Below, one piece after another: positions 1 through 13,125 of a DNA stretch of 64,000 nucleotides. The position numbers were made by a program, and so were the translations under genes. How positions within the stretch are numbered: position 1 is the stretch's first letter; each line of letters begins with the position of its first letter. This DNA is from Pseudooceanicola onchidii (GTDB lineage Bacteria > Pseudomonadota > Alphaproteobacteria > Rhodobacterales > Rhodobacteraceae). The notes below the pieces were generated by a model. The model searched no databases. It had not been told where the DNA came from and was given only the letters and a program-made list of their open reading frames with translations. The DNA lies in assembly GCF_004959925.1 (NCBI RefSeq), contig NZ_SPUW01000002.1:372001-436000 (forward strand). The letters run 5' to 3'.

Positions 1-1
1 G

Positions 2-3000
2 CTTGGCGGCGCGGGTGACACGGCCGTCCGCGCGCTGTCGGCGACCAAGGCGTCGAACGTGGTCATCGGGCGCAACGGCGGGTCGTCGGACAATGCCTTC
101 CAGGCGAATGTCAGCTGGATCACCGATGCCCGCGACGTGGTAGCCGAACTGGTCGCAAGCCAGTTTGACGGCAGCGGAAACCTGGCGTTGACGGCCACGC
201 GCGACGATCAGTTCTTCGCGGCGCAGGGCAGTGACAACCGGGCATCGTCGAGCGTGGGTCTGGGTGCGGGGATCTTCAAGTTCCACGGCACCACGGCCGC
301 ACGGATCACCGGGGTTTCGGCGATTTCGACCGGCGGCGACCTGGCGCTGACGGCGCGGAATTCGACCAAGGTCCTGACCGTGGGCATCGGCGTCACCGTC
401 GGCGGCAGCTTTGGCGGCGTCGGCAGCTTTGCCTATGTCGATTACGGCCAGCGCCCCGACGACCTGCCGCAGATCGACGGTGACGAGCGCGGCCTGCTGC
501 TGCGCGACGCGATCGAGACGGGCTATGGCACGGTGCGCGACTGGGTGGACGACACGACCGGGATCGGCCTGCCGCAGCTGGATCTGACCCGCGAGACGTC
601 GATCGTGGCGCGTCTGGCCGTCACGGCGGACGAGCTGACCATCGGTGGCGACCTGAGCCTGACCGCACTGGATGCGCGCAAGGCCGATGCGGTGACGGGT
701 GCGATGTCGCTTGGGCTCGATATCGGGTTCGTATCGGGGATCATCGACAAGTGGACGATTTCCCGGAACGAGGAGACCGGCAAATTCAAGATCGTCAAAC
801 GCGACATCCTGCCCAAGGCCGACGAGGCCGCCGGTGATGACGCGGAGAGCGAGAATGAAGTCGATGCGCCCGATGACAGTGCCGGGGGCGATGCCTTTGA
901 CGGTGCGGGTGACAGCGCGGATGGCGACAGCGGTGACGGGGACGGCGAAGGCGACAGCAGCTATTCCATCGGCGTCGGCCTGAGCTGGGTGCGCGTCGGC
1001 GGCATGGTCGAGGCCGACCTTGACCTGAGCCGCACGCAGTCGATCGGCGTATCCGGCGCGACGCAGCTGTCGGCAGGGTCGACCACGGCGACGATGACCG
1101 GATCGGCCGGGGCGGCCTTCCTTGGCAACGCCGTGGGCGCAGGCGGGGCCGTGTCGCGGCAGGCCCAGTGGGTACGGTCGCGTATCCATGGCGGCGGTAC
1201 GTTGCGGACCGGATCGCTGTCGATGGACAGCCTGTCGGACAACCGGATGTGGGCCATCGGCGGCGCGCTGGCGATCGGCGAAGACGTGGCCCTTGGCGCG
1301 ACCATCGGGCTGAGCGAACTGCATGCCCGCACCTCGACCCTGATCGAAGACGGTGCCGTCATCGCGGCGGGCGGGGCGGCCAGCCTGTCGTCGCGCGATG
1401 ACACCCGCGCGCTGTCGGTGTCGATCTCGGCCGGGGGGTCCACCGGCAGCACGGCGGTGGCGGCGGCGAACGGGCTGATGTTCAGCCGTGCAGCAGTGGA
1501 AACGCGCCTGCGCGGGAATTCATCGCTTGAGGCCGGCGGTCGGGCGACCCTGCTGGCCACCCGAAGCCAGGAACTCGCGGGCCTCGCCTACACCGTGTCG
1601 GTGGCGGATACGGTTGCGGTCAGCGGCGGGCTTGCGCTGGCCTGGGATCGCGGGATCACGACCGCGCAGGTCGAGGACGCGGCCCTGAGCGCCGGGTCCG
1701 ACGCGCAGGTCGCCGCGCGCAACACCACCAAGGTGGTCACCAGCGCGGTTGGCGGATCGATCGGCATGACGGTCGGGGTGGTCGGCTCGGCGGCGATGAC
1801 CCTCAAGGAAGACACAGTGCTGGCGGAAATCGCCGACAGCACCGTCACGGCGGAGGACACCGTCGTCGTCGAGGCGCTGAACGGCGGTCGTCTGGATACC
1901 GTGGGCGGCGGCAACGAAAGCTTCTTCGGGAACTTCGATCAGGTCGGCGGCGGGCTGACCTATGGTGGATCGGCCGGTATCGGGGTGTCGATCGGGGCGA
2001 TCCGGTCGCGGTCGACCGTGGTGGCGATCATCCGGGGCAACAGCACCGTGGCGGGTCATGGCAACGGCAACGGGTTCAACACCGTGGGCCGCAACAACGC
2101 CGTGGATGACGAATATCCCGACCACTACCTGACGCGGCGGACCGAGAACCGCAAAGGCGTGGCCGTGGTTGCGGACAATGCGACCGAATTCAACACCGTC
2201 GCCTTCGTCGGCGGCCTGTCGAGCGGCTTTGGCATGGGGCTGCAGCTGCCCTTCATGCTGGTGCAGGACACCGTGACGGCCAAGATCGCCGCAGAGGGGC
2301 CGCGGACGCCCGAGGTTTCCAGCACCAACGCCGATGTCGAGGTCTTTGCCGGCAACGCCACCGCGCTGCGCACCGTGAACCTTGCGCTTGGCGGCGGTCT
2401 GACCGCCGGTGTCGGTGCCCTGCACGAACTGATGCTGATCGAGAAGACGACCGAGGCCTTCATCGACCGTGCAGAGGTCACCGCCGGGCGCGATATCACT
2501 GTCGAGGCCGTGACGCCCGAATCCATCGTGACCGCCAGCGGTGCGCTTGGGGCGGGGATCTACGCGGGCATCGCGGGGGTCTGGCAGCTGGGTATCACCC
2601 GGTCGACCACCGATGCCTGGATCCGCGACAGCGACCTGAGTGCGGACCGCGACATCGCCATTCGCGCGCGGGCACCGCGCAAGATGCAGCAGAACGCCGG
2701 ATCGGCCGGCATCGGTCTGGTCGGGGTCGGGTCCACGCTCGTGATCCTCAACAGCCGGGACGAGGTCCGGGCCGGAACGCTGGACGGTACCAGCACGGCG
2801 GATGCCGTGGTGCTGGATGCCGGCCGCACCGTCGACGTGCTGGCCGAGGCCGAGATGCTGCCGTTCGAAGACCGTCCGAACCGTGTCCAGGCGCCTTCGG
2901 GCAATGGGCTGGTTCCCGTCAACCAGGCGATCGTCGGATCGGGTGGCGGACTGGTGGGCGTCGCGGGTGCGGGGCTTTACACCGCGTCGCGGCAGAAGGT

Positions 3001-6000
3001 CATCGCCCGCCTTGGCGCCTTCACCCGGGTCGACAGCCGCAACACCGTCGATCTGAACGTGAAGGCCCGCCAGAGCTATGGGCAGGACGTTTTCGTCATG
3101 ACCCAGAGCGGCGGGTTCGCGGCCGTGGGCGCGGCGGCGGCGATCACCTCCATGCGGAACGAGGTGAAGGCCGAGATCGCCGATCAGGCGCAGATCGACA
3201 TCACCGGCGCGCTGACCGTCGACGCCTATGGCGACCGCAGCTTCAAGGGGGCCGTGGTTTCGGGTGGTGGCGGCGCCTTCAGCTTCCAGGGGTCGGGGAT
3301 CCTGCTGACCTATGGCAAGCCGATCCGTGTCACCGACGATGCCGAGAACATCGAAGATGCGCAGTCAGCCATCGATGATGCGGATGCGGCACTGGCCGAC
3401 AACCCCTTCGAGAGCAGCAATGATCCGGCCACGGCCGAGGACGAGCCCAGCTATTCCGTCGGCCTGGGCGACAGCCTGATCGACGCGCTGCTGGGTGAGG
3501 TCGTGAGCGAACAGCAGGCGCTGAGCCTCGACGACGAATTCAACGGCCCGGGCGATGACGTGATCCAGGCCCGCATCGGCGACAATGTCACCATCCGCGC
3601 CAACAGCGCCGCAGTCACTGCAGACGAAGGCGGCACGCTCGAGTTGCTGGCGGGCGGCGTGTCGGGCGGTGCGATTTCGGCGACCCACGGTGTCGCGCTG
3701 GTGCGGCGCGGGACCAAGATCGAAACGCTGATCGGCAGCCGCAGCGTGCTGCAGACCCAGGGGGATCTCTCGGTCGGAGCGACCGCCACCGTGGACGACG
3801 GCAATCCCGAAGCCATCGCCGGGTCGGGCGGGCTGATCGCCAGCGGCGCGGGCGTCGCCGATATCCGGATCGGTCGGCAACTGGCCGTGACCGTCGCGCC
3901 CAACGTCACATTGCGGGCGGGCGGTGCGCTGTCGGTCTTTGCCGAGGAAAATTCCGCAACCCGGGCCAAGGTCACAGCCGTGGCCGTCGCCGGGATCGGT
4001 GCGGGGGTGGCGGTGTCGAACGCCTTCCGCGACTCCTCGATCGGGGTCACGCTGCAGGGCGCCTCGTCCCTGTCGGGTGACACGGTCGAGGTCGCGGCCC
4101 GCCGTTACGGAGAGGTCAAATCCGACGTCGATCTGCTGGCCGCCGGGGCCATCGCCATCGGCGCGACCAACGCGGTCGCGCGCGACCGGTCGAACGTGCA
4201 GGTGTCGCTTGGCGCGGCCGTGCTGTCGGGCGACGTCAGCGTGACGGCGATCAATGCGGGCAACGTCATGGCCGATGCCAAGGGCAACGTCGGTGGCGGT
4301 GGCACGACGGGGGTGAACAACGCCCGGGCCAACCGTGAAAGCAATACGCTGATCACCTCGACCGCGCTGCAGCTGGCGGGGGCGGGGTTCACGCTGCTCA
4401 ATACCGACAATGATCCTGATGGCGACCGGTCGCGGGTCGTGGCCTCGACCCGGTCGACGACCGTAGCGGCCGGGGCTTTTGGTGGGGCCAATGCGGACGC
4501 GCTGAACGACAGTTCGGTGCGCACGTTCCTCAACCTGGGCGAGGTCGCGCTGACCGGTGATTTCGTCGCCGAGACACGCAACGCCAGCGATCTGGAATAC
4601 CTGTCCAAGGGCAAGTTCTTCGGCGGAGTCGGCATCGGCGGCAATATCGCGCGGGCCGATGACACCTCAGAGGCGTTGATGGACATCCGCCTGACAAGCA
4701 CTGCGGTGGTCGGTGGCCGGTTCGAGGCCGTGGCGGGCGGCGATGCCTACCTGTTCGGCAACGCGGTGGCGGGCAAGGGCGGTATCGTCACGGCCTTCGG
4801 GTCGCTGCTGCGGCTGAACATCGACACGGTCACCCGGCTTGACCTTAGCGGGGCCGGTATCGAGGCCGAGGAAATCATCCTGCGCACCGACCGCAACGTC
4901 GATTTCGAAAGCAACTCGGACAGCCTTGCCGTGTCGCTCGCGGATTTCGGCGCGACCAGCCAGCGGAACCTCGTGACCTCCGACAGCCTGCTTGAGGTCG
5001 GGTCGAACCTGATCGCCAAGCGGGTGACGATTTCGTCCGATACCTCGGTCTTCAAGCGGGCGATCGACTTCAACGGCACGACGGGCACCTACGGGGCGAT
5101 CGGGGTGTCGGCCCTGTCGTCGCGCACCGGCGTGACCAACACGGCGCTGATCGACCTTGGGCCGGGGGTCACCATCACGCAGGTGCCGACCAGCGATGAT
5201 CCGACGCAGGACCAGGGCTTCGTCACGATCGCCATGGGCAACAGCTATGACCTGACCGACCGCCTGACCGGTGACATGGGCGGGCTGGTGGCCCTGCCCA
5301 AGCTGGTCAGCGAACTGGTCGTCGGCGACCTGTCCGATGCGGCCACCCGGTCGACCGGGCGGATCGCGCTGGACGGTGTGACCATCGCGGCCAACGGCGA
5401 TGTGACGGTGTCGAACCGGTCCGACGCGTTGATGGTGTCGGAAGGGTATATCCGCACCTATGGCGCGGCCGGGCATGGGCAGGTCGACGCCACGACGACC
5501 TTCCGCCACGCAAACGAAATCGACCTTGCGTCGGGCCAGATCGTGTCGCGGCGCGGGTCCATCGCGGTGCTGTCGGGTGAAAGCCTGAACGGCGTCCAGA
5601 CGGTTCAACAGCACGCCGAGGCGCGGGTTCACAATCGGACGGCGATCCCGCTGGCCTCGGACCCGGTCGCGCTGGCGCAGACGGACCAGACCAATGCGAT
5701 CCGCGTGCGCAACGGCATGCTGCTGAAGGCAGCGGGCGACGTGGCGCTGCGGGCCGGAGACGGCCTGACCGATGCCTATGCCTACAGCTATGCCATCGAC
5801 GCCTATTCCGAGGCGGCCGAGGCCGTGGCGAACTTCTTTGGCGATCTGATCGGGGCCGACGACGTTTCGCTGGCCCGCGAAGGCGGCGAGGTCATCGAGA
5901 CCGGGTCAGCCGGCGTCCAGGTCGACGGCAGCATCACGGCCGGCGCCTTTGCCTCGCAACGCCTGGTGATCGACTATGCGCCCGGCATCGGGGACGGAGA

Positions 6001-9000
6001 AGTGGCGGATGAGGACGATCTGCTTCTAGATATCGACGGCGATATCGAGGTCACCTTCGATTTCGACCGCAACATCGGTCAGCGCCTTCAGTCCTATATC
6101 GCCGAGCTGACCGCGTTGCGGAACGCCTATGCCGCCGGATCGGACACCTACGACACGCTGGATACCCAGATCGCGGCGCTGAACGCGCGGTTGGCCTACC
6201 TGCAGTCGACCAACGGGTTGGTTGAAACCGACTTTGCCGTTTTGAACAACGTCTACGCCCGGGGCGGCAACATCGACATCACCGGCGATTACCTGGTCGG
6301 CACGGGCAACCTGCGCGCCGTGGGCGATGCGCTGATCGAGGTGATCAACAACACGGGCCTCAGCCTTGACGTGCACGACATGGAGATCCCCTTCGTCACG
6401 GCGGGCGAGATCCTGTACAACAACGCCTCGGTCTTCACGAATGCGGACCTGATCGCCCGGGGCGCATCGCGCAATCCGCTGGCCGGGGGGGCAACGCAGC
6501 CGACCTTCGCCCAGATCGCGGCCAGCCCGACCGACATCACCCCGCCGCAGATCAACCTGCGCAACAACCATGCCGTGTCGAGCGGTCCGACCGCCGATCT
6601 TTATGTCCGGGGCGACGTCGACAACCTGATGGGCGATGTCACCCTGCGCACCGAAGAGGGGTCGGTCTATGTCTTCGGCGGCAACATCAACGCGCATTCG
6701 ATCAACATCGACTCGGGCGGTGACTTCTTCCTCGCGCCGTCCGATCCGCTGACGCACCTGCCGCAGAACCCGGTCAATGCCTATTCGGACCTGTTCGACA
6801 GCTACGAGTCCTATCAGAACCTGATCTACAACCTGATGCGGCGCAATCCGGACATGACCGAGCAGGAGGCGCGCAATGCCCTTCTCTTTGCCAATATCAT
6901 TCCGCAGTACGAAGCCTATGACCTGGCCGAGCCGGGTGGATCGGTCACGGCAGTCGGGTCGATCTTCATCTATGCGGAAACGCTGAACATCGACGGGCTG
7001 ATCAAGTCGGGCATCACCGACTGGACCGTGAACATCGACGCCTCGATCGACACGGTGCTGGACAACGCGGGCCCCGGCCTGACCGAACTGTACCGTCCGC
7101 TGCGTGGCACGGCGGTCGGCAGTGACGACGACACCAACGTCGATGTCGTGGCCAACCACCCCGTCCATGGGCTGGACGGCGAAGGGCATATCACCGGCAA
7201 CGTGTCGGTGGATTACAACGCCGCGACCGACCGGCTTGAGTTGCGCGGCGTCGAGACCCGCGGTGGCTATATCGAGATCTCGGGCAAGATCGCCTCGACC
7301 GGGAACGGCCGGATCGAAGCGGCGCATGGCTATGGCCGCCTTACGGTCACAAGCACGTCGGCGCGGGATCTGGAATTTGCCAAGATCGACCTCGGGCCCG
7401 AAGGCGGTGTCGAAGGGGTCGTGCGGATCATCGACCGGTTCAAGGAACAGACCCACCCGATCACGGGGGCTTTCGGCGGCTACACGGTCACCACCTTCAA
7501 GATCGGTCAGGATGGCCAGTTGCAGAAGACCCTCGGCTCGACCGGTAGCGGGCTGGTCCTTTCGGATCCGAACGCCGATCCGTCGGTCTACAACCCGATG
7601 GATGACCTGGCCTGGTTCTACACCTATGCAACCGACACCAACGTCACCCGCACCCGGACCATCCGCGAAGTGCAGCGCCGCCTGACCAACCAGGACAATG
7701 CCATCGTGACCGAGGTCTACAGCGTCGGGGCCATCAGCGACGACGACATCACGACCGTCTTCCTCGAGGACAAGCCCGAGGTCGGCTATGTCCAGCTGGC
7801 GAACCAGAACGTCGATCTGACGGCGAACCAGTACAAGTTCTCGTCCGATCGCGACATCCTTGACTATGTCTACACGCCCGTCGGGGATCAGGATCCCGAG
7901 TGGGATCACAACGGCGCTCTCTGGTGGGTGACCCACGCAGAGCGTGAGCGCGAATACCGCGCGATCGAGACCTTTGTCGAACGCCGGACCTACACGCACC
8001 GCCTGCGCGCCGATTACCCGGTCGAAATCGCGATCTCGGGCCGTCCGTCGGCGCGGGTGACGGTGGATACCCCCGCTTCGGTGCTGTTCGGCGAAGCCGT
8101 GCGCGTCGGCACCGGATCGGTGCAGGTGCATGCGGGCGGTGACGTGCTGACGCTTGGCCCCGACGTGACACTGACGGCGGGCAGCCTGGGCATCACGGCC
8201 GGCGGATCCGTCGGCGGCGCCTCTCCGTCCTCGTTCCAGCCGCGCAATTATCGCATCACCGGCCCCGTCGCGGCGCGCGACATCTTTGGCCGCGTCACCG
8301 GCGCCGATCTGGAACCCGGCCAGACAGTCTATCGGAACGAACTGATCGGCGCGGCGACGCCCGCCATCGGCGATACCGTGGCGCTGCTGTCGGGGGATGA
8401 CGTCAGTGTCTCGGTCACCGCGCAGGGCGACATTCGCCTGCGCAACGGCACCGGCAACCTGCGGATCAACAACGTGACCGCCGCAGCGCAGGGCGATGTC
8501 CAGCTTGAGGCGCAGGGGTCGATCATCCCGAACAGCCTGGCCATCGCGACCCTCGGGACCATCGACGGGGGCCGCGTTGACCTGCTGGCCGAAACCGGCG
8601 TCATCGGGTTTGACCCGGTCAGCCGCAACCCGCTGGCCCAGCTGGACATCACCGCGACAGATGAGCTTCGCGCCGAGGCATACGGCGATATCGACCTGGT
8701 CAGCACCTCGGGTCAGATGAACGTCGAAAGCATCGTGTCGACGACGGGCGACGTGACCCTGACGACCGAAGCGCTGTCGATCCACGACGAAGACCGCCGC
8801 GAAACCGCCGACCGCCGCGCGCAGGCCGCGCTTCTGGCGGCGCTGTGGGAAGAACTGCAGCTGATCGACGACGCCAGCCTGACAGACGTGACCAAGGCAG
8901 AACTGAACGCCGCCGTGGCCGCGGTGGAAGCAGATTTCGACGCTGGCTACTTTGCCTTCTGGGAAAACCTTGTCGTGCGGAACGAGTTCGGCAAGGTCGT

Positions 9001-12000
9001 GGAGGTCAAGGATTATGACCCCGCCATCGTGCTGAGCCTGTCGCGCCTGGAAGAACGGGAACTGCGGGCCAAGGGGGCGGACGACGCCAAGATCCAGTCC
9101 ATCGTCGATGACCGCACCGCCGCCTTCCACAGCGATGCGGCCCGTTTCGCGGGTCTGGGCTATGACCGCGATTATGCACATACCCTGTCCGACGCCGCCC
9201 GGACCCAGATCCAGACCGCGATGGCGCTGGACAAGGCGTCGACCAACCCGATCGTCCAACGCGAAACAGACCTGCGGACGCAGCAGTATTTCGACTGGTG
9301 GGCGATGCTGGCCGTCACCGAGAACGGCGACACCAGCCACAAGGATTACAACAAGGATACCAACCCCTTCGCCTATACCGAGGCGCAGGTCGACGCGATG
9401 ATCGCCAACGGCATGACCGAAAACGCCATCGCCGCGCAGGAAGAGGCCCGCAACCGCTGGTTCCACGACAACGCCGCACGGTACACGGATGCCGAGTTCG
9501 ACGCCGACTACACCTATGCCATGACGCTGGACGATATCGAGGCGCTAAAGAAGTCGGCCTATTTCACGACGACCGAACTGGAAGCCGCATTCCGCGCCGA
9601 CCTGATCCTGCCGGTCACCGACACGCAGCTGAACATCGAAGAGCCGAACATCGTCGGCCACAACATCACCCTGAACTCCGCCCGCGACATCGGAGAGGCG
9701 GTGGCTCCGCTGGTGAAGATGGCAGGCAGCAAGCTGACGACGCAGGAACGGCTCTGGCTCTTCTCGGCCTCGAAGGCGGATGTGCATCTGCAGGACGACC
9801 GGGTCGTGATCGAACGCAACGATGACCTTGATATCGAGGCCACCGGGCAGGTGATCGCGCGGGCCGTCAACAACGTCTACCTGGGCAGCGAAACCGATGT
9901 GACGCTGACCGAATTGTCCGCCGGACTGGACGCGACGCTGAAAAGCTCGGGTGCGATCCTTGGTGTGACCGGCGCGGCGGGTGTCAGCGGCCGGGACATC
10001 AACCTCGAAGCCGCGGGTGGCGGCATCGGGTCGGCGCAGACCGCGCTTCAGGTCGAAGTGGCGCAGGGCGGGACGCTGGCGGCCCGGGCCCTTGGCGACA
10101 TCTACCTCGGCGCCGGGAAAAACGACATCGCGATTGCCGAAATCTATACGCCGGGCCACCTGTCCATCGACGCCGCCAACAGTCACATCGGGGACGCCGA
10201 CGGTCGCGACAATGACGAGATCCTGGCCGGTTCGGTCGATCTGCGCGCCTCCGGCATCGGCGGTCAGTCCGGCGCGACCTTCGACATCCGCCTGACCCAG
10301 GCTGGCGGGACCGTCAATGCGCTTGCCAGCGGTCCGGTCGCGCTTGGCCTGACCGGCACCGATATCAAAGTCGGGCGCATCGCCTCGACCGGATCGATCA
10401 CCCATCTGACCACCCATGGCAGCGGTCTGACGCTGGTCGAAACCCTCGGGCTGGATGACGGCCTGACCAAGACGCATCTTCAGGGCCGGGCCGGCCTGAC
10501 GCTGGACATCGCGGGCGGGATCACCGGCGGGTCGGACTGGCTGTCCTTCGACACCGACGCGACGGCCGACATCACCGCACAGGGGCGCATCGGCACGGAC
10601 GTCGAAAGCCTACGGATCGACGCGGCCGACCTCAGGTTGACCGCGCAGGACGCAACGGTGCTGCACAGCTATCTTGAGGCCGACCGCGACATGCGCCTGT
10701 CCCGGCTGAAGACCGGCGGGATGGTGCACGTGCTGGGGCGCGACCACCTGAGCCTCGATGCCTCCGTCGTCGATGTCTCGGACCTGTCGCTGACCACCCG
10801 CAACAGCGGGCGTCCGGCGGATATCCGGATCCTGACCAGTGCCGGGTTCGGCGCGGGTGTCGGCGTGACGCTAGACGCCGCACGCGACATCCTGGCCGGG
10901 GACGACGCCGTCCTGACATTTGCCGGAACGGCCAGCCTGACGGCAGGCTCTTCCGAGGCCGGATCCATCAAGGGCCTGAACGGCAGCGCGGTCCGCTTCA
11001 TCGGCGTCAATGGCGCGGACCTGAGCTTTGCGGCCAGCCAGGATCTGCAGATCGACAGCATCATCGCGGACGGCACCATCGCCCTGCGGGCCGGCAAGTC
11101 CATCGGTTCGGCCGACACCCCGGTTCAGGTCAAGGCCGGGACCCTGTCGGTGACCGCGGACGGCGGCACCGGACATATCCGCGCGCTGGGCGAGCAGATC
11201 GTTCTTGGCGACCTCGGCGGTAGCGGCGAGGTACTGGATATCCTGGCGGACGGCGATGTCATCCTGTCGGGTCCGATCAGCCGCCGTGGCGGGGCGCTGA
11301 CCGTGGTCAGCACGATTTCGGGTGACATCAACACGAACGCCGCGATCGAGATCGCGGAGGGCGGGCACGTCACCCTCACTTCCTTCGCCGGCGGGATTGG
11401 CATGGACGGTCCGCTGCAGCTCAAGACGCAGGCGTCCAGCCGGATCGACATGGCCGCGCGGAGTGATATCGCGGTCGCCGCTGACGGCGATCTGACCTTC
11501 GGCTACCTTGTCTCGGACACGGGATCGGTTGCGGTGACGGCCACCGGTGCGCTCGACATCGCCCTGCTGGGCACCCCTGTTGACGTCGATATCGACGCGG
11601 GTAGTGAAAACGTCGGCGAATGGGGCCGGGATGCTCCCCTCGACACCCATCCGACGCTTGGCAAGGACCTGCAGAGCCGCGCGCTCTATCCGACCTTCAA
11701 CGTGGCAGCCTATGACGGCAGCACGGGCGGCGGCTCCGGCGGAGACGCCGGGTCCGACGGTGGAGACAACTCCGGCGGGGACGGCGGGTCCGACGGCGGA
11801 GACAACTCCGGCGGGGACGGTGGGTCTGACGGCGGAGACAACTCCGGCGGTGATGGTGGGTCCGACGGTGGAGATAACTCTGGTGGAAACGGCGGGTCCG
11901 ATGGCGGTGACAACTCCGGCGGGGACGGCGGGTCCGACGGTGGTGACAACTCCGGCGGGGACGGTGGGTCCGATGGCGGTGATAACTCCGGCGGGGATGG

Positions 12001-12979
12001 TGGCTCTGACGGCGGAGATAACTCCGGCGGGGACGGCGGGTCTGACGGCGGTGATAACTCCGGTGGCGACGGCGGGTCTGATGGTGGAGACAACTCCGGC
12101 GGGGATGGTGGCTCTGACGGTGGTGACAACTCCGGCGGGGACGGTGGGTCCGATGGCGGTGATAACTCCGGCGGGGATGGTGGCTCTGACGGCGGAGATA
12201 ACTCCGGCGGGGACGGTGGGTCTGACGGCGGAGACCACTCCGGCGGGGATGGTGGCTCTGACGGCGGCGATAACTCTGGCGGCGACGGCGGGTCTGACGG
12301 CGGTGACAACTCCGGTGGCGACGGTGGTTCCGATGGCGGTGATAACTCCGGCGGGGACGGTGGGTCTGACGGTGGCGATAACTCTGGTGGCGACGGCGGA
12401 TCCGATGGCGGCGATAACTCCGGCGGGGACGGTGGGTCTGACGGTGGAGACAATTCCGGTGGGGACGGCGGGTCTGACGGTGGAGACAACTCCGGCGGGG
12501 ACGGCGGGTCTGACGGTGGTGACAACTCCGGCGGGGACGGCGGGTCTGATGGTGGCGATAACTCCGGCGGGGATGGTGGCTCTGACGGTGGTGACAACTC
12601 CGGCGGGGACGGTGGGTCTGACGGTGGAGACAATTCCGTCGGGGACAACGGGTCTGGCGCGGGCAACACCGGTGGATCGGTCGGCGGTGACAACTCTGGT
12701 GGAAATGGTGTCGTGGCCAAACTGCCGGTGGCGCAGGGCATCACGCGGCAAGGGTTCAGCAACCCGTTCGCGCCGAAGGGGCTGAGCCCGCGTGGGGTGC
12801 TCTCGCGTCCGGGTGCGACTCCGGCTCCGGTCCGTGGCGCGACGGAGGAGGATGCAGGCATCGATCCTGCGGCGGATCCGGCCAGCGTGATCAATGATCA
12901 GGCAGATGACAGCGACGAGGACGACGAAGAGAAGGATGAAGAGGGCGAGCGCAGTGACGGACAGGACGACGCGACGTGA
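2..12979 (+). CDS. Giant two-partner-secretion beta-helix adhesin (filamentous haemagglutinin-like), 5' end outside the window
   Basis: The frame is open from the first bases of the window, so the N-terminal signal and TPS secretion domain lie upstream; about 4,325 residues are visible. Nearly all of it is degenerate beta-strand repeat rich in Gly, Ala, Val, Thr, Asp and Asn (runs such as [17 protein letters not shown]), typical of secreted beta-helix adhesins. Two acidic Asp/Gly/Ser linkers interrupt it (about nt 815-960 and 3345-3560), each followed by an SYSxGxG motif. A helical insert with an internal duplication lies near nt 8780-9590. The C-terminus has 25 Gly/Asp/Ser/Asn dodecapeptides, then a basic/Pro segment and a very acidic tail. 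The TpsB transporter follows 146 bases downstream, which supports two-partner secretion. Substrate or host target cannot be read from the sequence. Confidence 0.88.
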   Translation, partial: LGGAGDTAVRALSATKASNVVIGRNGGSSDNAFQANVSWITDARDVVAELVASQFDGSGNLALTATRDDQFFAAQGSDNRASSSVGLGAGIFKFHGTTAARITGVSAISTGGDLALTARNSTKVLTVGIGVTVGGSFGGVGSFAYVDYGQRPDDLPQIDGDERGLLLRDAIETGYGTVRDWVDDTTGIGLPQLDLTRETSIVARLAVTADELTIGGDLSLTALDARKADAVTGAMSLGLDIGFVSGIIDKWTISRNEETGKFKIVKRDILPKADEAAGDDAESENEVDAPDDSAGGDAFDGAGDSADGDSGDGDGEGDSSYSIGVGLSWVRVGGMVEADLDLSRTQSIGVSGATQLSAGSTTATMTGSAGAAFLGNAVGAGGAVSRQAQWVRSRIHGGGTLRTGSLSMDSLSDNRMWAIGGALAIGEDVALGATIGLSELHARTSTLIEDGAVIAAGGAASLSSRDDTRALSVSISAGGSTGSTAVAAANGLMFSRAAVETRLRGNSSLEAGGRATLLATRSQELAGLAYTVSVADTVAVSGGLALAWDRGITTAQVEDAALSAGSDAQVAARNTTKVVTSAVGGSIGMTVGVVGSAAMTLKEDTVLAEIADSTVTAEDTVVVEALNGGRLDTVGGGNESFFGNFDQVGGGLTYGGSAGIGVSIGAIRSRSTVVAIIRGNSTVAGHGNGNGFNTVGRNNAVDDEYPDHYLTRRTENRKGVAVVADNATEFNTVAFVGGLSSGFGMGLQLPFMLVQDTVTAKIAAEGPRTPEVSSTNADVEVFAGNATALRTVNLALGGGLTAGVGALHELMLIEKTTEAFIDRAEVTAGRDITVEAVTPESIVTASGALGAGIYAGIAGVWQLGITRSTTDAWIRDSDLSADRDIAIRARAPRKMQQNAGSAGIGLVGVGSTLVILNSRDEVRAGTLDGTSTADAVVLDAGRTVDVLAEAEMLPFEDRPNRVQAPSGNGLVPVNQAIVGSGGGLVGVAGAGLYTASRQKVIARLGAFTRVDSRNTVDLNVKARQSYGQDVFVMTQSGGFAAVGAAAAITSMRNEVKAEIADQAQIDITGALTVDAYGDRSFKGAVVSGGGGAFSFQGSGILLTYGKPIRVTDDAENIEDAQSAIDDADAALADNPFESSNDPATAEDEPSYSVGLGDSLIDALLGEVVSEQQALSLDDEFNGPGDDVIQARIGDNVTIRANSAAVTADEGGTLELLAGGVSGGAISATHGVALVRRGTKIETLIGSRSVLQTQGDLSVGATATVDDGNPEAIAGSGGLIASGAGVADIRIGRQLAVTVAPNVTLRAGGALSVFAEENSATRAKVTAVAVAGIGAGVAVSNAFRDSSIGVTLQGASSLSGDTVEVAARRYGEVKSDVDLLAAGAIAIGATNAVARDRSNVQVSLGAAVLSGDVSVTAINAGNVMADAKGNVGGGGTTGVNNARANRESNTLITSTALQLAGAGFTLLNTDNDPDGDRSRVVASTRSTTVAAGAFGGANADALNDSSVRTFLNLGEVALTGDFVAETRNASDLEYLSKGKFFGGVGIGGNIARADDTSEALMDIRLTSTAVVGGRFEAVAGGDAYLFGNAVAGKGGIVTAFGSLLRLNIDTVTRLDLSGAGIEAEEIILRTDRNVDFESNSDSLAVSLADFGATSQRNLVTSDSLLEVGSNLIAKRVTISSDTSVFKRAIDFNGTTGTYGAIGVSALSSRTGVTNTALIDLGPGVTITQVPTSDDPTQDQGFVTIAMGNSYDLTDRLTGDMGGLVALPKLVSELVVGDLSDAATRSTGRIALDGVTIAANGDVTVSNRSDALMVSEGYIRTYGAAGHGQVDATTTFRHANEIDLASGQIVSRRGSIAVLSGESLNGVQTVQQHAEARVHNRTAIPLASDPVALAQTDQTNAIRVRNGMLLKAAGDVALRAGDGLTDAYAYSYAIDAYSEAAEAVANFFGDLIGADDVSLAREGGEVIETGSAGVQVDGSITAGAFASQRLVIDYAPGIGDGEVADEDDLLLDIDGDIEVTFDFDRNIGQRLQSYIAELTALRNAYAAGSDTYDTLDTQIAALNARLAYLQSTNGLVETDFAVLNNVYARGGNIDITGDYLVGTGNLRAVGDALIEVINNTGLSLDVHDMEIPFVTAGEILYNNASVFTNADLIARGASRNPLAGGATQPTFAQIAASPTDITPPQINLRNNHAVSSGPTADLYVRGDVDNLMGDVTLRTEEGSVYVFGGNINAHSINIDSGGDFFLAPSDPLTHLPQNPVNAYSDLFDSYESYQNLIYNLMRRNPDMTEQEARNALLFANIIPQYEAYDLAEPGGSVTAVGSIFIYAETLNIDGLIKSGITDWTVNIDASIDTVLDNAGPGLTELYRPLRGTAVGSDDDTNVDVVANHPVHGLDGEGHITGNVSVDYNAATDRLELRGVETRGGYIEISGKIASTGNGRIEAAHGYGRLTVTSTSARDLEFAKIDLGPEGGVEGVVRIIDRFKEQTHPITGAFGGYTVTTFKIGQDGQLQKTLGSTGSGLVLSDPNADPSVYNPMDDLAWFYTYATDTNVTRTRTIREVQRRLTNQDNAIVTEVYSVGAISDDDITTVFLEDKPEVGYVQLANQNVDLTANQYKFSSDRDILDYVYTPVGDQDPEWDHNGALWWVTHAEREREYRAIETFVERRTYTHRLRADYPVEIAISGRPSARVTVDTPASVLFGEAVRVGTGSVQVHAGGDVLTLGPDVTLTAGSLGITAGGSVGGASPSSFQPRNYRITGPVAARDIFGRVTGADLEPGQTVYRNELIGAATPAIGDTVALLSGDDVSVSVTAQGDIRLRNGTGNLRINNVTAAAQGDVQLEAQGSIIPNSLAIATLGTIDGGRVDLLAETGVIGFDPVSRNPLAQLDITATDELRAEAYGDIDLVSTSGQMNVESIVSTTGDVTLTTEALSIHDEDRRETADRRAQAALLAALWEELQLIDDASLTDVTKAELNAAVAAVEADFDAGYFAFWENLVVRNEFGKVVEVKDYDPAIVLSLSRLEERELRAKGADDAKIQSIVDDRTAAFHSDAARFAGLGYDRDYAHTLSDAARTQIQTAMALDKASTNPIVQRETDLRTQQYFDWWAMLAVTENGDTSHKDYNKDTNPFAYTEAQVDAMIANGMTENAIAAQEEARNRWFHDNAARYTDAEFDADYTYAMTLDDIEALKKSAYFTTTELEAAFRADLILPVTDTQLNIEEPNIVGHNITLNSARDIGEAVAPLVKMAGSKLTTQERLWLFSASKADVHLQDDRVVIERNDDLDIEATGQVIARAVNNVYLGSETDVTLTELSAGLDATLKSSGAILGVTGAAGVSGRDINLEAAGGGIGSAQTALQVEVAQGGTLAARALGDIYLGAGKNDIAIAEIYTPGHLSIDAANSHIGDADGRDNDEILAGSVDLRASGIGGQSGATFDIRLTQAGGTVNALASGPVALGLTGTDIKVGRIASTGSITHLTTHGSGLTLVETLGLDDGLTKTHLQGRAGLTLDIAGGITGGSDWLSFDTDATADITAQGRIGTDVESLRIDAADLRLTAQDATVLHSYLEADRDMRLSRLKTGGMVHVLGRDHLSLDASVVDVSDLSLTTRNSGRPADIRILTSAGFGAGVGVTLDAARDILAGDDAVLTFAGTASLTAGSSEAGSIKGLNGSAVRFIGVNGADLSFAASQDLQIDSIIADGTIALRAGKSIGSADTPVQVKAGTLSVTADGGTGHIRALGEQIVLGDLGGSGEVLDILADGDVILSGPISRRGGALTVVSTISGDINTNAAIEIAEGGHVTLTSFAGGIGMDGPLQLKTQASSRIDMAARSDIAVAADGDLTFGYLVSDTGSVAVTATGALDIALLGTPVDVDIDAGSENVGEWGRDAPLDTHPTLGKDLQSRALYPTFNVAAYDGSTGGGSGGDAGSDGGDNSGGDGGSDGGDNSGGDGGSDGGDNSGGDGGSDGGDNSGGNGGSDGGDNSGGDGGSDGGDNSGGDGGSDGGDNSGGDGGSDGGDNSGGDGGSDGGDNSGGDGGSDGGDNSGGDGGSDGGDNSGGDGGSDGGDNSGGDGGSDGGDNSGGDGGSDGGDHSGGDGGSDGGDNSGGDGGSDGGDNSGGDGGSDGGDNSGGDGGSDGGDNSGGDGGSDGGDNSGGDGGSDGGDNSGGDGGSDGGDNSGGDGGSDGGDNSGGDGGSDGGDNSGGDGGSDGGDNSGGDGGSDGGDNSVGDNGSGAGNTGGSVGGDNSGGNGVVAKLPVAQGITRQGFSNPFAPKGLSPRGVLSRPGATPAPVRGATEEDAGIDPAADPASVINDQADDSDEDDEEKDEEGERSDGQDDAT
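8948..9546 (+). repeat. Duplicated helical module (about 90 residues, two copies) inside the adhesin
   Basis: Copy 1 starts with YFAFWENL at nt 8948 and runs to about nt 9215. Copy 2 starts with YFDWWAML at nt 9287 and runs to about nt 9546. Shared landmarks in the same order are YF-x-x-W, KDY, a Glu/Ala-rich helix, FHSDAARF versus FHDNAARY, and [11 protein letters not shown] versus [13 protein letters not shown]. The composition (Ala, Glu, Asp, Trp, Tyr) differs sharply from the flanking beta-helix. The relationship is visible at protein level only; codons have diverged, so the duplication is old. Confidence 0.7.
11738..12637 (+). repeat. 25 tandem copies of a 36-bp in-frame repeat
   Basis: Exactly 25 units of 36 bp encode the dodecapeptide [12 protein letters not shown]. 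The first unit has Ala for Gly ([12 protein letters not shown]), one has Asn for Asp (GGNGGSD) and one has His for Asn (GGDHS). A degenerate unit with [10 protein letters not shown] follows. Units differ mainly at synonymous third positions. A block of roughly 100 bp at about 11936-12036 recurs identically 180 bp later, a five-unit duplication. There are no stops in any frame, which produces spurious long ORFs on both strands. Confidence 0.95.
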
Positions 12980-13125
12980 GATCCGGTCACGCCTTTGGTC
13001 GCAACGCATGTGGCGGAATTGCCGCATCTCGTGCGTCAATCCCGGAAGGGGCTGCAAACGTTCAAGAAAACGACCCGTGGTTTGCTAGGTCTGGGGTGAA
13101 GACAGGTATCGGACGACCCCGCCAC

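Noticed and set aside
6026-9466. 1146-codon open frame on the minus strand inside the adhesin gene
   Set aside because: It is an antisense shadow of GC-rich, Asp/Gly-rich coding sequence, rich in Arg/Asp/Val with no domain, and wholly inside a much longer convincing gene.
11738-12637. Possible CRISPR array
   Set aside because: The 36-bp units are directly contiguous with no spacers and are in frame with a coding sequence.
10871-13057. 728-codon minus-strand frame and other long frames across the 36-bp repeat
   Set aside because: The repeat contains no stop in any frame, so long frames arise automatically; peptides such as [12 protein letters not shown] and [10 protein letters not shown] are by-products.
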